Shown here piece by piece: positions 10,765 through 23,620 of a stretch of 64,000 bases of DNA. Source of the stretch: Prunus persica. Lineage: Eukaryota; Streptophyta; Magnoliopsida; Rosales; Rosaceae. The translations under genes and the position numbers were made by a program. Numbering within the stretch: position 1 is the stretch's first letter; the number at the start of each line of letters is the position of its first letter. Below the pieces are notes generated by a model, which saw only the letters and a program-made list of their open reading frames with translations, made no database searches and was not told the origin of the DNA. Location: contig NC_034010.1 of the NCBI RefSeq assembly GCF_000346465.2, positions 8,061,324 through 8,125,323 of the forward strand, given 5' to 3'.

Positions 10765-11949
10765 TTGTCTCTAAACCCTCAAATCTTACCCTCAAATTCA
10801 AACCCAAACCCAAAATCAAATTCCTCAAATCCAAAATCCTTAAATCCAAATATTATACACTCATATCAAATCCTCTTATCAAAACCCATACCTTTTATCT
10901 TATCTTCAAATCCTTCCGCTACAATGGGCAGCCCCTCACTCTCACACACATACGGCTCTTCCACCTTCACTCCTCAAATTGTTACTATTCACAGTGACAA
11001 CTCCTCATTCCCTACCAGCGTCACCCTGACTCAAACCAACTATGCCTTATGGTCTCAAGTCATGGAGATGCACATTGTTGCTCACGAAAAATTGGGGTAC
11101 CTAACTAGCAACACTCCACAGCCCCAATCAGTCCTCGTTGACCTACAACAAATGGTGTACTGAGAACTTTCAGGTTAAGAGGTGCTTAATCAACTACATG
11201 TCTCCCAAATTGATGAGTCGTTTCATTAAATTAAGTACTGCCAAAGAAATCCGAGCTGCTGTCAATAAGACCTACTATGATGGTAGGGATGAAACCTATC
11301 TTTTTGATCTCAACAAACAGGCATTCACTATTAAACAAAATGATGCACCTATTCATAAGTAGTACAGCCAGCTGCAGAGCATCTTTCAAGAAATTAACCA
11401 TCGGAGTCCCATTCGCATGCAGTGCGATGCCGACATCACTGAGCGTGAGACAGAATTGGATCATCATCTGTTCACCTTTTTCTTGCCGATCTTGACCCTG
11501 AGTTTGATGAAGTCCGAGGGAAAATTTTAGGAAAATATCCTAAATTAGACCTTGATCAAACCTTTGTGTATGTTCGTTGTAAAGCTCAATAGCGAATGAC
11601 CATGACAGCTCAGGAAACCTCTGTCATGGTTGTTCAAGGTCAAACGGGGCTCCAAACTTTTACTGGTGGATCTTCTCACAATAAGGCCTCAGGACCTCAT
11701 CCGAAGAAGAAGTGCACTCACTATGAAGGAGACAAACATATCCGTGATGGTTGTTACGAACTGATTGGGTACCCTGATTGGTGGGACCATTCCAAAGGTC
11801 CCCGCACGCATAGGAGTAAATCACTCCACACATCTTCCGAATCAGACCCAATAAGTCCTGCTGTTTCGGCCACACCGGCTCCAACATCTGCCTTTATAGC
11901 CACAACAGGTACCAAAGTTCTTGTCCAAGAAACACACATAGATCATTGA
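10765..11949 (+). pseudogene. Copia gag and zinc knuckle remnant
   Basis: Frame 10765-11163 encodes a basic, low-complexity leader and then the copia gag core (LTQTNYALWSQVMEMHIVAHE, residues ~92-112). A frameshift near 11150 continues as YNKWCTENFQVKRCLINYMSP at 11138-11362, interrupted by TAG at 11360. The zinc-knuckle region at 11596-11949 reads CTHYEGDKHIRDGCYELIGYP, where tyrosine has replaced a cysteine of the usual CxxC. The copia protease signature IDTGATDRMTFD follows at about 11945. Several stops and shifts show it is inactive. Confidence 0.75.
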
Positions 11950-12489
11950 CACAGGAGCAACTGACCGTATGACATTTGATCCTGGACAAATTGCCTCTCA
12001 CACATCGTCTCCTCAATCGGTGGTGTCTAATACTAATGGCACCCCCTCCCCCGTGATTGGGGAGGGTTAACTCTCTTTTTCTGACTCTCTCAATTTGGAC
12101 TTTGTGTTGATTGTTCCGTCCTTGCACCATAATCAAATTACTATGGCTTTGAGTTGTACTGTAACTTTTCAGCTTACTCATTGTGTTTTTCAGGACATTC
12201 TCAGCAGCAAGATGATTGGTTGTGGTAGTAGGGCAAGCCCTACTACCTAATCTTCGTACGTGACAGTGAAGCCAGAGTGAGAATAGCTTTCAAGATTGGA
12301 GGCGCTAGTGTTGAGAAACAAACTGACGAAGTATGGTTATAGCATAGATGTTTTGGACATGCTTCGTTTGGATATTTATAGAAGTTATTTCCATCATTAT
12401 TTACTAGTTTAGATGTTTCAAGTTTTAAGTGTGACATTTATGAAGTAGCCAAGAGCCATTGTGTTCCTTTTCCCTTAAGTACCAATAAA

Positions 12490-13240
12490 AGTTCAGTTAC
12501 ATTTTCTCTTATGCATTCTGATGTTTGGGGCACTGCTAAAATTGCTACTCCAAGGGGAGCTCAATGGTTTATCACGTTTATGGATGATTGCACACTCATG
12601 ACTTGGATTTCCCTTCTCAAAACTAAAGGAGAAGTCAATTCAAAGTTCAACGGTGCCATCAAATGGTGGAGACTCAGTTTCATGCCAGAATACAGGTTCT
12701 CTATTCTGATGATGGCGGAGAATTTCTCAACCATGATCTTTACAAGTTCTTACAAGATCATGACTTCATACATCAACGCTCATGCCCATACACTCCCCAA
12801 CAAAACAGAGTGGCTGAAAGAAAGAACAGATATTTATTGGAAGTAGTTCATGTCTCTCTCTTTGATGTCAATATGCCTCGGTCCTTTTGGGGAGAAGCCG
12901 TCCTAATACAGCTTACCTTATCAATCAGATCCCTTCTAGTATCTTGAATTTCCAAAAGCCACTTCAAGCACTTCACCACCATATCCAAATACCTCCTACC
13001 CAAAATCTTGAACCGCAGATTTTTAGTTGTGTTGTATTTGTACACTTATATGGTCACCAAAGAAGTAAATTGGATCCTTGAGCAAACAAATGTGTTTTCA
13101 TTGGCTATGCTCCTCATAAGAAAGGATATCGTTGTTATCATCCTCCTAGTCAAAAAGTATATACCTCCATGGATGCCTTGGAACACGACATATATTTTTC
13201 AGCAGCACATGAGGAGAATCAAGTATCAATCACTCTAAAG
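12490..13240 (+). pseudogene. Copia integrase remnant
   Basis: Sequence at 12511-12640 encodes MHSDVWGTA...WFITFMDDCT, the start of the integrase core. After a frameshift near 12660 the part with LYSDDGGEFLNHDLY and CPYTPQQNRVAERKNRYLLE follows, with Asp and Glu of the DDE triad present. PRSFWGEAV is visible near 12880. The frames break again after 12920. To about 13240 only fragments of the integrase C terminus remain. Confidence 0.75.
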
Positions 13241-13559
13241 ATTCTCGAATTTTTCCCTCAGGACGGCTCTTTGCCTCAAAGCAACCGGTCACATATCTCT
13301 GTTCACCTGTTTTTGGTTTAATCCTGTGATGGTAGGGGAAAGTTCCCCATTGGCTTGAAAACCATTGGTGGTCAACAAGTCAACTTTCTTTTGTGTATGA
13401 GCATGCCACTGCTAGCAGTAAAAACCCTAGCAAACTTCTTAAAAATAGATAACTTCGAGAATCAAGTATCAATCACTCCATCGTTGTTCGGGCCCACTGC
13501 AACATCGTATTGCGGAAGATCACCGAGGACAATTGTAATTGATTGAATCGGTATTTCGA

Positions 13560-14140
13560 TTGAAGACACTCCTTGTATCTGAAATGGTTCTTGTATAACA
13601 TTTGTATCTCGAAGTGTTTCCACAAAAGATAACTTTTGTTGCTCAAAATCTCATTTTCGTCTCACAAATGGTCAATTTCATCGCGCAAAATAACATTTTC
13701 GTCGGGCTTGTCAACATCAAACTTGACGTGACGAGAAAGCGTTTTTGTCGCTAAACATTTCATCGTGCCAATGATCAATATCGTCGCGCATAAATGTGTG
13801 GACATCCAACTTTACACGACGACAATGATAGTTCGTCGCCCAAGTAGTTGGCACCAAATAAAACAGACCCGTGTTTTTCTTACGCAACAATAACGGGTAT
13901 GGTCGCACGATGTTTTCTTTCACGACGAAAGCTGTCGTCACCCAAGTGTTTGGCACCAAATAAAATAATCTCGCATTTTTCTTGCTAACTTTTCGCAATG
14001 ATAACATGTGTTGTCGCGCTAAGTGTTCTTTCAACGAACATTTTGGTCACTCAAGTTTATAAATATAAAATTATTATCCGCGATAGTTTGAGCTATGAAT
14101 GAGTTCTTCCGTCGTGCAAGTGTTTCTTGTGCGAATCGTA
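13560..14140. repeat. CGTCG-rich DNA-transposon-like remnant
   Basis: Non-coding DNA with repeated CGTCGC/ACGACGA motifs. A ~115-bp unit (CAAGTAGTTGGCACCAAATA at about 13840 and CAAGTGTTTGGCACCAAATA at about 13940) occurs twice. It looks like the subterminal region of a CACTA-type element, but I find no terminal repeat. Confidence 0.4.
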
Positions 14141-16500
14141 AAACGTAGTAGTGGCAGTAATCCCTCATAGTAGAGGATAGCCATGTCGGTCATCCTTTTT
14201 TTGTTTTGTTTTTGGACTCTTATCTTAACTGTATTTTATCTTGTAGCTCATGCATTGTGTTTTCAGATAAACACTAGGTAGACTTTGCCTTTCTTGTTTC
14301 CTTTCGAATCTTTGAACTTTTTGCTCTTTATGCATTTTTAGGGCATGCTTGGTCTATAAATTATTTCGGGAGCCATGAATGTGAATTTTTTAGAGCTTTT
14401 TTGTTTAGAGCTTCAGTTTTTAGCATGATGTAGTATGATTATGGAACTATGGTATTTTCTTATTGTGTTTGCTATTTTATAAGTATTAATCTAGCCTCTT
14501 GGAATGTATTTTGTAACTATAATCCGTCTAGTAGTTGCTGTCTCAGTTTTTGTTTATGGTGAGTCAAAAGGAGTTTGTCTGTATTTAGCTTATCATTGCA
14601 ACTTGATAGATAAGGATAAATTAAGTGTAGCCAAATTGCCAATTGGACTTGAATTTTGACCATCTTTGACAAGTTCAAATTTATTTTCGACTGTCTCACT
14701 CTGGACATGTGAATCCATAAATGGATGGCTTAGTCTTTTTGTTGTAGCATGTTTGAGTCTTTGTTATGGATGATTGGGTTCAGCTGAAAGACCAAATTTT
14801 TTTGATTCCTTTGTTTGATGTTGCTCCTTTTCGGCTCTGGCAATGTTTCTAGCGCTGGGGGTGCCCTTTTTTTTTTCTTTTTTTTTTTTTTTGTGTGTGG
14901 ATGAATGTTAAATATAAAATCTTATTGTAGTATTTTCATATACCATTCTATTTGGTCAATCTACTGCAAAATGTGCATGATTTCTTTCTTATAGTTTCTG
15001 TTTCCTGGGCGTAGTTGCTGTATGAAGATAAGTTTACTTAGATGTTTTTTCTAGCAAATTTTACAGGGTGTAGCTTCAGTGGTTTTCTTCTTGGTTCTAG
15101 TTTCCTGCTTTTAATTAAGTAATGTTTGCTCTTGTTGTTTAGTCGAGGACAGCTTGTCCTCTTGATTATCAATACAATCATTTCTATTCAAAAAACAAAA
15201 CCAAAAAGTTGCTATTTGAAATCTTCTAACAATTGAAGTTGAATTCCCTGTATTTTTTTTTATGGTATTTTTGTTTTTCTTTAGCTTTTTGTTAAAGATT
15301 GTGCATAGCTTCTCGTTGAAGATTTGATATAGTTTTTCTTAATCTTATATGCGAGAAGTGGGAAAAAGAAGGAATTTTACACCCAAATGGAATTGGACAA
15401 GGTTCAAGATGAATGGGCATGTCATGTGCTAGAGTGGATTTGAGTTTGAACATTCTCCTTCTTGTTTTGGTAGTATTTTGCTTATATATGTATGGATGAT
15501 TGATGGATTTTGGTTTACTGGCAGAACTTATAAGTTTATATATATAGGAATGTTTTTTGATGTTGCAATGGCAATATATAAGAAATGGATGAGATGCCTC
15601 TATATTTTGAGACAGAAACTAAGTAAAAAATGATGTGAAACATGGAAATTGTTTACACTTTATTAGTAACAACGATGTCTATTGTGTATAACAATCTCAG
15701 TTTTGCCATAACAACTGAAGTTAAAAATTAAAAACAACATCAGCACTCTATGGGAACCGAAGCCTATAATCAAAAGGGTCAATAATATTTGTAGAAAGTC
15801 AAACTATTTGTAGGCTTTTCACTTCAGCATAAGCACAAAAAACGAATGAGTAAACCATAATTAGTAATAGCAGTGGCATCTTTTCTGAAGTGGTAAGTCA
15901 GAACACGCTTCAGTATAATCAAAACCCTTGATGCTATAATGAGTATTTAGCATCAGTGCTGATATATTCCCTGATGCTATTGAAGGTTTAGGCATCAGAG
16001 GTGAACGCTCTTTTGGCACATGGTAACAACTTACGCATAGGCGATTAAGTGAATAGCGAAGTCATAAATAATCTTTAGCGACGGATAATATCCAAAGCGT
16101 ATGACTATATCATACGCATCGGTTCCCAATACTTCGGTTCTTGGGTACCTTTAGCAACATATATTATTCAAAGCTAAAAGTCAATTTTCGCATAGTGTAA
16201 TATTGATTTACCTTCCTTGTATTGTTGATTCAGTTTCCTTGCACATCTTTACTAGGGTTTTTAACTGTGTATAAATCTCTCCTGTATCACACTTATCAAA
16301 TCAATCCAAAATACAAGGTTTACATGATGCATTCAAATTTGTGTCTCCAATGCACACCCATCATTTTACTCATGTAAATAAGCTTCAAATATCAATTGCC
16401 CCTTGTACATACAATATCGACTAAAATCCAATTTATAAATACTACCACAAACGATACATTACACAAAATTAGTTGGAACAAGCTTGAAACTTCTTTTTGA
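14141..16500. other. Gene-free interval
   Basis: No convincing ORF. Long T tracts occur at about 14865-14895. A block ending AATACAATCATTTCTATTC plus an A-rich run (15165-15205) looks like the 3' tail of a LINE-type element, but no coding part is present. At 15900-16200 short repeats of GATGCTAT/GCATCAG end in CGCATAGTG, reminiscent of a decayed DNA transposon end. Confidence 0.4.
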
Positions 16501-16900
16501 TGCTGCCTCTTTAAGCTAGGATCAGATGCACTTGATGATCATTCAGATTCTGCTCTCCTGCTAGTGATAATTATAAACAACAAGGTACATGAGATGGGTT
16601 AAATATTTTACATAAAAAGAATATATTTGAATTAGTAGGGAAAACAAAGACATTAGCAGGAAATAGTAATTCCCTAAATATTTGATGTACATGAGTTTGC
16701 ATCACATATGGCGATTGGGATGCCATCTTTTCTGTGACGCACTGAAACTTTGGTCACATGACAACAGCACTTGCCCCAACCCCGAAGTTACGAGTTTGTT
16801 ATAGTATGATAACCATAAAGATAATTTAGAAGCAAAAGAGAGTTCGAAACAAAGGATAGATACAATAGAATATACAAGAATTAGATCTTTAGTTAAGGTA

Positions 16901-18114
16901 TTACCTCTTTATTAAGAACTGCATGCTAATACCAATGCCATATAAGAATTCATATAAATATGTGAGTTGTTTGGGGAACAATGAAGTAAGCCCTTCTTCC
17001 AAAACCTTTTTCTACAAAAAATTTGATATGTTAAAATATGTTCCTATATATTTGTAAGAAGAAGTTTAGAAAAGTAATTAGTGTGATGTGCATACCCAAC
17101 TATTTTGTTGTTGGAAATGAACGCTTATGTCTCTTGAGTAATCAAGCACTCCCAGTGCATTATCCTGATATTTAGCTTTCTCATAAAAGAGCTTAAAATC
17201 TCTATCACATTTGGACTTTTCAATCGTTGCTTTAATGTCAATGCTCTCGCTCTTGCGGTATTTATCCCTCCAAACACCCCTTTTCTTGTTTTGAAGTGTC
17301 ATGGTGGCATCAATGGGGAAATAATATCTCTCATTAGGCGACATGAGTAGAGGATGATGCCATAAATCATCTAAAGCCACCCTACAAATAAAATTAAATG
17401 ATTCCATAAAAAAGTAGAGAAATGGAAAGAAAAGAGAGAATATTTTATATTAAATAGTTCCCTTACTTCGTTTGATCAACCATGAAATAAAAGTGTGTCA
17501 GCATCACTCTTGTATTTCCCTCCTCCACGCTTGTATTATCATCCCTTTCAAGTATGCTCGTAACCAAAGATTTAAATTTGCTCCTATAAGTTGTCAAATT
17601 CTCTGTATTGGATGAATTTGGAATGTCTTTGATATATGCTCGATAAGACTTACGATCGATGCATATGTTATCAAGTGTCAAATCGTCACGACAACTTTCA
17701 CCTTTTTTCATCAATTCAGGAAGCTGCCCAATGACGTCCCTTTGAAAAGGATATAATAAAAATGTTTAGAAATATATGTATACATATATATAGTGGAGCT
17801 TCCTGATATATATATATATATATATATATCTCGGAAACATATATAAGAAAAAAAGAAGTTAAACTGTAAGAAACTCACCGAATAATAATGCGGTATTTTT
17901 TTGCAACATAATTACCATCCCATGGTGAAGACGCATCAGGACTCTTTAGCATCTCAGCTAAGGTATAATGGGAATTTGACGGTTCTCTAGTAGCAGGCTC
18001 AGTTACTACTGCGGTTGTGTCATCCTCGTCAATAGAGACTCCTGAAGTAGAAACTTTTTTGTATCCTTGTAAGAATGGGGGAATATCAACTGTACTTTGG
18101 GTGGCATTATTCAT
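16901..18114 (-). CDS. KEN-domain-like protein, IRE1/RNase L related, with degenerate kinase loop
   Basis: Four exons on the minus strand join in phase: 18114-17879, 17739-17467, 17381-17096 and 17011-16901. Each intron has GT...AG ends. The product is 301 residues with no internal stop. Residues ~171-301 (LWHHPLLMSPNERYYFP at 176-190, then FKLFYEKAKYQDNALGVLDYSRDI and SLFPKQLTYLYEFLY) resemble the KEN/RNase domain that follows the kinase in IRE1 and RNase L. Residues 96-107 (RDDLTLDNICID) look like a kinase HRDxKxxN loop with Lys replaced by Thr; no DFG motif follows. The kinase N lobe is absent, so this would be a truncated, catalytically dead kinase relative. Function is unknown. The final stop could instead be read through a GTAATA donor. 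The family assignment is from memory. Confidence 0.55.
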
Positions 18115-18129
18115 TTTCGATGCTTTGTG

Positions 18130-20900
18130 TAGATGAACAAAGTAAGAATACCAAGAACTTGACGAGGTTTGAAGAACAATCCATCACCCATTTATAGAAC
18201 TCCTTGTATGCTCACAAGCTTGCTTTGACCTCTTTCCAAGCACTCTTACATAGTTGTGATGATGGTATTGAGAAAACACGTCTTCCAGTCTAAAAATTTA
18301 AATATTTTCTGTATCCTTCCTTGCAAAAGCATAGGGGAATAGAAAAATGAAGAAGAAAGACATTTCGAGAGACTGTCAACATAAGGCAAAAAAGCAGACG
18401 AAAGAAAGATGGTTCTCGTTTTTTGTTTTTGTTTTTTTGAAGCACTCGTCTAAATTATTTTAAATTAATATAATTAACAGGGTAAAGGGAATTCAAATTT
18501 GAGTACAAAGGGATGGTCAAATTACCATAACCAACTAGCTTAACTCACATTATACAAACAAAACGTTTAATTTTTTCGGTCCAACGAAATGTTTTAGTAA
18601 ATTCCCAAAAGTATAAGTCAATTAATAAGCAAATAACATACAAGAGAGACTTGCACAACGCATCATGGGAACTCCAATAAAAGAATAGGCCGTCGGTACA
18701 TATATATATATAGTGGTCATAAAGCAACCAATGGAGTTGCTCCTTTCAGTGCGTACTCACCTGAGATGGTTCCAAGTCGTTTGTTGTTTTTAAATCTCCA
18801 ACCATGCCAACTTGTCATAATCAATCCTAATATGATGGACCTTAATTATGTGGCGTTCTGTTAAGCCGAGTTTTGGTGACAAAACCATATTCAATAGCTA
18901 TATAATTGGATGCGTATTATGAATGATAATGCATCAAAATGGCCAATTAGAAAGGTAATTCATGCAAATTGTTTTAACAAAACTCATTTTCATTAATTTT
19001 TCATCCAAAGATTGATGATTTTATATCAAAAAAATTCCTCAAATGACAAAGTTGGCTATTGAGATTAGATTGCATATACCTCATTGAGGTTACTTCGGTC
19101 ATTTGCATAAGCTTTTTTCAATGAAATCATCAATTTTTGGATAAACAATCAACGAAAAGGGGTTTTGTGAAAAAACAAAAACAAAACAAAACAAAAAACT
19201 GAAAGCTCAAGGTTTGTGTAAGTTTTTGAGACCTGATAGGGTTTTGTGAAAACACAAGAAACCTCAGGGGGTATTAGTGTAAATAACTCTTCAAATTTTT
19301 CGTTGTCTTCATCATATCGATATTATAGCGATATTTTGGCCAAATATTGTTGAAGTGTGAGAAATTATTGACGTCGATATTTTTCGATATGATCGACCCT
19401 AATTATGTTGCGTTCAGTTAAGCCGAGCTATATCATTGGACGCGTACAGAGTACTTTTTTATGAATTATAATGCATCAAAATGGTCAATTAGAAAGGTCA
19501 TTCATGCAAATAAGTCAAATTAATAAATTAATTATTTACAAAGTAGGAATTAAGGTCTAAAATATTGATAGTTTTGGAAATACCAGTAGTCCAAAATCAT
19601 AACAATTTCGATGAAAATATCGAGATATTATCGATATCAATAAAAACCACATAAATTGTAAGAAAAACGTGGAAAATTTTCTTGAAACTTTGGAGGATGT
19701 TTATTTAGTCAATTACCTATTACTTTATCACAACAAATTGAAAGGAAATGTATTGCATGATCAGTTCAACTTATTTAAGTTGATTATATTGCGAGCTGAC
19801 AAACACTGTGAATGTAGAAAATATGTAGCAATTAATGAAAGAAGAGTAAACACACAAAAATCATTTATTTTTAATGATTTACTACAATATTTTACACTTT
19901 ATACATTGCATGGTAAGATACATAAGTGACTTAGTACCACAAAGTTCATATAAGGTTCAGCTTTGAATTATTTACACTAACATCTCCTAAGGTTTTCGGG
20001 GTTTTCACAAAACTCTTTGAGGTTTTAGAAATTACAAAAACACCCCTAGAAGTTTTAAATTGTTTTAACAAAACTCATTTTCATTGATTTTTAATTCAAA
20101 GATTGATGATTTTTATACAAAAAAATTCCTCAAATGACAAAGTTGACGTTTGAGATTAAATTGCATATATTTCATTGAGGTTGCTTTTGTCATTTGCATA
20201 AGTTTTTGTCAATCAAATCATCAATTTTTGGATAAACAATCAACGAAAATGGTTTTGTGAAAACAAAATGAAACCTCCAGGGGTGTTTGTGTAAGTTTTT
20301 GAGACCTGATAGGGTTTTGTGAAAACACAAGAAACCTCAAAGGGTGATAGTGTAAATAACTCTTCAATTTTTTTCATTGTCTTCATCATCTCGATATTAT
20401 TGATATTATAGAGATATTTTGGCCAAATATTGTTGAAGTGTGAGAGAAATTATTGACGTCGATATTTTTCGATATTATCGTCAATATTATTGATACTTAT
20501 ACGATATGTGTATAGATATATTCCAAAATTTCTTAGACTCCAAAAAACGATAATATCCTCGATATTTTGTCGATATATTTTTTTTTTATGAAGAAGGGGG
20601 GAAAACCCCAGAAACAAAAAACAAACTAGCCAACACTAATCACCCGAGGCTTCACAACCCCTAAATATTCTGTTGATATTTTAGTCCTTGGTTTTAAACA
20701 CATTGAAGTGATTAATTACATAGTAGAAAAGAAACACGCTTTGCTAATAAAAATTAATTCAAAAGTAGCTTACCTGCCAAAAGATGTAATTGGGTTCACA
20801 TATGCATTACCATTCACATTTGCATGATAATGCATCAAAATGGCCAATTACAAAGGTCGTGTCCATGCAAGTTAGTCAAATTAATTAATTACAAAGTAGA
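18130..20900. repeat. Internally repeated non-coding interval
   Basis: Blocks recur in direct order. TTAAGCCGAG...ATAATGCATCAAAATGG is at ~18860-18950, ~19410-19490 and, in part, ~20825. The GATTGATGATTTT...CCTCATTGAGGTTACTTC-like block with GGTTTTGTGAAAACACAAG is at ~18960-19290 and ~20060-20340. AT-rich GATATT/ATCGATA stretches lie between. The 19557-19765 block matches 9756-9965. No gene is supported. Sequence from 20900 to 21445 holds nothing I recognise. Confidence 0.65.
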
Positions 20901-21454
20901 AACACACTGAATTGATTAATTATGAAGTACAAACACGCTTTGCTAAATATTTCAAAAGTATTACCCGCCAAAAGATGTAATTATTATTCGGGCTCTTCTA
21001 GAAGGGAGACTTTGAATCTCAAATAATAGACTATATATAATACTATACAAAAGTATTCTATATCAAACGTTTCTTCATTCTTCTTTATTTACAACTTTCA
21101 TTATTTAAGAAATCAGTGTGAACTCTAATCATGATGAATCCAGTTGGAGTTTTTGGGCTTGTTAATGAAGAACTGAGGTGGGCATCAATAGAGAAAGAAT
21201 AGTTTTTTAACTGAGAAACTCAATGTTTGCATTGCTATCAATAACCAATTTCCTGGAATTTTTATTTGCACACAGGCGTTTAGGCATTCTGTGTTTGCAT
21301 TTCAAATAAGCAATAGCGTGACCATTATGTAATTCTGGAGTGCCTACGCGCAATTAGAATGAATATTAACATACATATAACATGTTTTTTTTAAGAAGAT
21401 TCCAAACGAAACAAAAAAAAAGAGTTGCATTTTATTTCACACACTTTAAAAGTA

Positions 21455-22524
21455 GGATAAACTGTCAAATATCCCCTTGAACTATCATGCTAGTTGAAAT
21501 CTATACTCTGAATTAATTTTTCAGCCAATTTAGCACTCGTATTAAATTTTATCACCAATTTACCCACCACCGTTAGTTTTTAGCAATTTCCATCCAAATC
21601 TCTGTTAAAGTCACATGTCAGGCACATGATTCACTATTGAATTAAAAATTAATTTTTTAACCTCTCGTATTCTCTCTCTCAGTCTCGAACCCAGATGGGG
21701 ATTATGAATTACAAAACCCAAATCACCAAGATCTTGTGACCATGGCCTAAAATTACAAACCCAAATCCCATTATTCCTCCAAAACGGGTACTCGCGGGTG
21801 TATTTCTATATCTCATTCCTCTAACACCGTTGGATTAGTTTCTCTTTTTTCTATTCATTCTGCCAAGATAGCACAGACACAGGGGTCATCACCACCAACT
21901 TCCTTCAATTAATAATTATAGTGTTGCATAATTTTCTCTTTATCCTCCTTGCCCTCCTCAAAATCCGTTCTGTCTCTTCCTCTTTGGCTATGTATTTCTT
22001 CTCGGGTTAAAAGAAGTTTTTTAATTTATTTTTAAAACCAAGTAGAAGTTCACCCTGGTCTCTCATCCCAACTCCTCTCTGTCCCTCCTCCTCTCTCTTA
22101 TTTGGGTCCATTAACTAAGCTTTCTGCAGTGAGGCCCCACATATCCCTAGGGTTCAGCTCAAGCATTTGAATGGATGTTAAAAGGCTTAGGTGGTTAAGC
22201 CCATGAGAATTTCTGGGTTTCTTTGCTTAAACTGGCTTTGTTTCTTTAATCTCGGTAAACTGCCCAAGAAACGGGAGATAGGAGAGAGAAGAAGAGATAA
22301 GGAGATAGCGAGAGGGTTCACTGGGTAATCTGGGTTGCAGGATTGGCATGTGTCATTTACATGGTCGTTTTTAACAGAAATTTAGATGGAAATTGCCAAA
22401 AATTAACAGTAGGGGGTAAATTGGCGATCAAATTTAATACGAGCATTAAATTGATTGAAAAATTAATTCAGACTGTAGATTTCAACTAGCGTGATTGTTC
22501 ATGGGAGTATTCGGCCAATATAAC
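21455..22524. mobile_element. MULE-like element with ~185-bp terminal inverted repeats
   Basis: The left end (21455-about 21640) and the reverse complement of the right end (about 22335-22524) align along their length, e.g. GCTAGTTGAAATCTA, CTGAATTAATTTTTC, GCAATTTCCATC. Flanks TTAAAAGTA (21446-21454) and ATTAAAGTA (22525-22533) agree at 7 of 9 bases, fitting an aged 9-bp target duplication of Mutator-like elements. No transposase is present, so it is non-autonomous. The ~700-bp interior is unidentified and could be captured sequence. Confidence 0.7.
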
Positions 22525-22533
22525 ATTAAAGTA

Positions 22534-23278
22534 AAAATGAGGAACTCATAGTTTGTAATGGATAGAGTGAATAAAGGGTAAAATGATTTGATCCTTTTAT
22601 ACATGAATGGACGATTCAGATTAAAGCATGTCCATTTTATCGAATCCTTATTGTTAAATTCCAGTAAATTTCATTTATTGGCAAATTAAATATATATATA
22701 TATATATATATTCACTTAACGAATGAAGTATTTTACTCACCGAACAACGCAATTTTTGTTCGTTAGGTAAATTCACATTATTTTGTGTATTAAAAAGTCA
22801 CTTTTTTAATTATAAAAAAATAGGATTATTTTATGAAATTTTGTATTACGATAAATATATTAACAGTGATGAAGCAAATCACAAAATAATTAGTAGAACA
22901 AATCAAAGTTAACTGACTTTATTTTGAGTATTAAAAAAAGTCAATTCAATTGATTTCAGGGTTAGCATTGAGATTTTAAGGACCTTGTGCGAAACTTAAA
23001 CTGTGACCTTCAGATAATCTTACACGAAAATACTGAAAAAAAATGTAGTCTACCTTCATATAATCAAATTTATAAGCTTTCATGTTTCAATTTGAGAAAG
23101 TAAAATACAAATATGTTTGGTATAAAGACTAGATTTTTCTTTTAGTACTTGTTAACTACATGAAGACTTTTTTTTTTTTTTTCTGTTACATTGGGAGGAA
23201 AACTTGGGTGTCAAGTAGGGGGGAAGGGGAAGGCCACCACTGTGGTACCTGTTCTCGATAACTATATGAAGACTTGAG
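22534..23278. other. Gene-free interval
   Basis: AT-rich DNA with an (AT)n tract at about 22690-22711 and a T run near 23170. No ORF or repeat identity is supported. Confidence 0.5.
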
Positions 23279-23582
23279 GGATCCCTCAAATAACCTTATT
23301 TGAGGGACATCCTTGTAGGACCCACTCTATATTGTATTTCACTAATCTAACTTGTCTATTTTGTAGATACTCATTCAAATATCATCTCTCTACAAAAAAT
23401 CATTTGACTACTCAATTGAATTATTGAAATTTTAGTACTTTCTTGAAGCACCGTGTTCATTGAAATTTTTCCAACGATGATCTATGAATGTAGACTTAAA
23501 AAATAGATTGTTTGAATTATTGGAAAAAAATTCATAAAGGCCCCAAAAGGGTGTCCCTCAAATGAAATTATTGGAGGGATCC
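23279..23582. mobile_element. MITE with ~36-bp terminal inverted repeats
   Basis: The left end GGATCCCTCAAATAA...TTTGAGGGACATCCTT matches the reverse complement of the right end (GGATCCCTCCAATAA...TTTGAGGGACACCCTT) at about 31 of 36 positions. It is 304 bp with no coding capacity. The superfamily is not assignable because I see no clear target duplication. Confidence 0.65.
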
Positions 23583-23620
23583 GTCAATAAAAAGGGACTA
23601 TATATATATGTATATATATT

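Larger units (their letters stand above)
10517..13540 (+). mobile_element. Decayed Ty1/copia retrotransposon, 5' LTR to integrase
   Basis: A 211-bp LTR-like segment at 10517-10727 starts TGTTGACGTGAG, contains a TATATATACC promoter-like box, and ends AAGTATTCA. It recurs at 59122-59333. Gag, zinc knuckle, protease and integrase remnants follow in order. Reverse transcriptase and a 3' LTR are not seen, so the element is truncated after the integrase. The last part (13305-13440) is shared with the other copia remnant at 62270-62400. Confidence 0.72.

Noticed and set aside
15900..16200. A second CACTA element ending CGCATAGTG near 16197
   Set aside because: No matching left end, target duplication or gene was found; only described as a possible decayed remnant.
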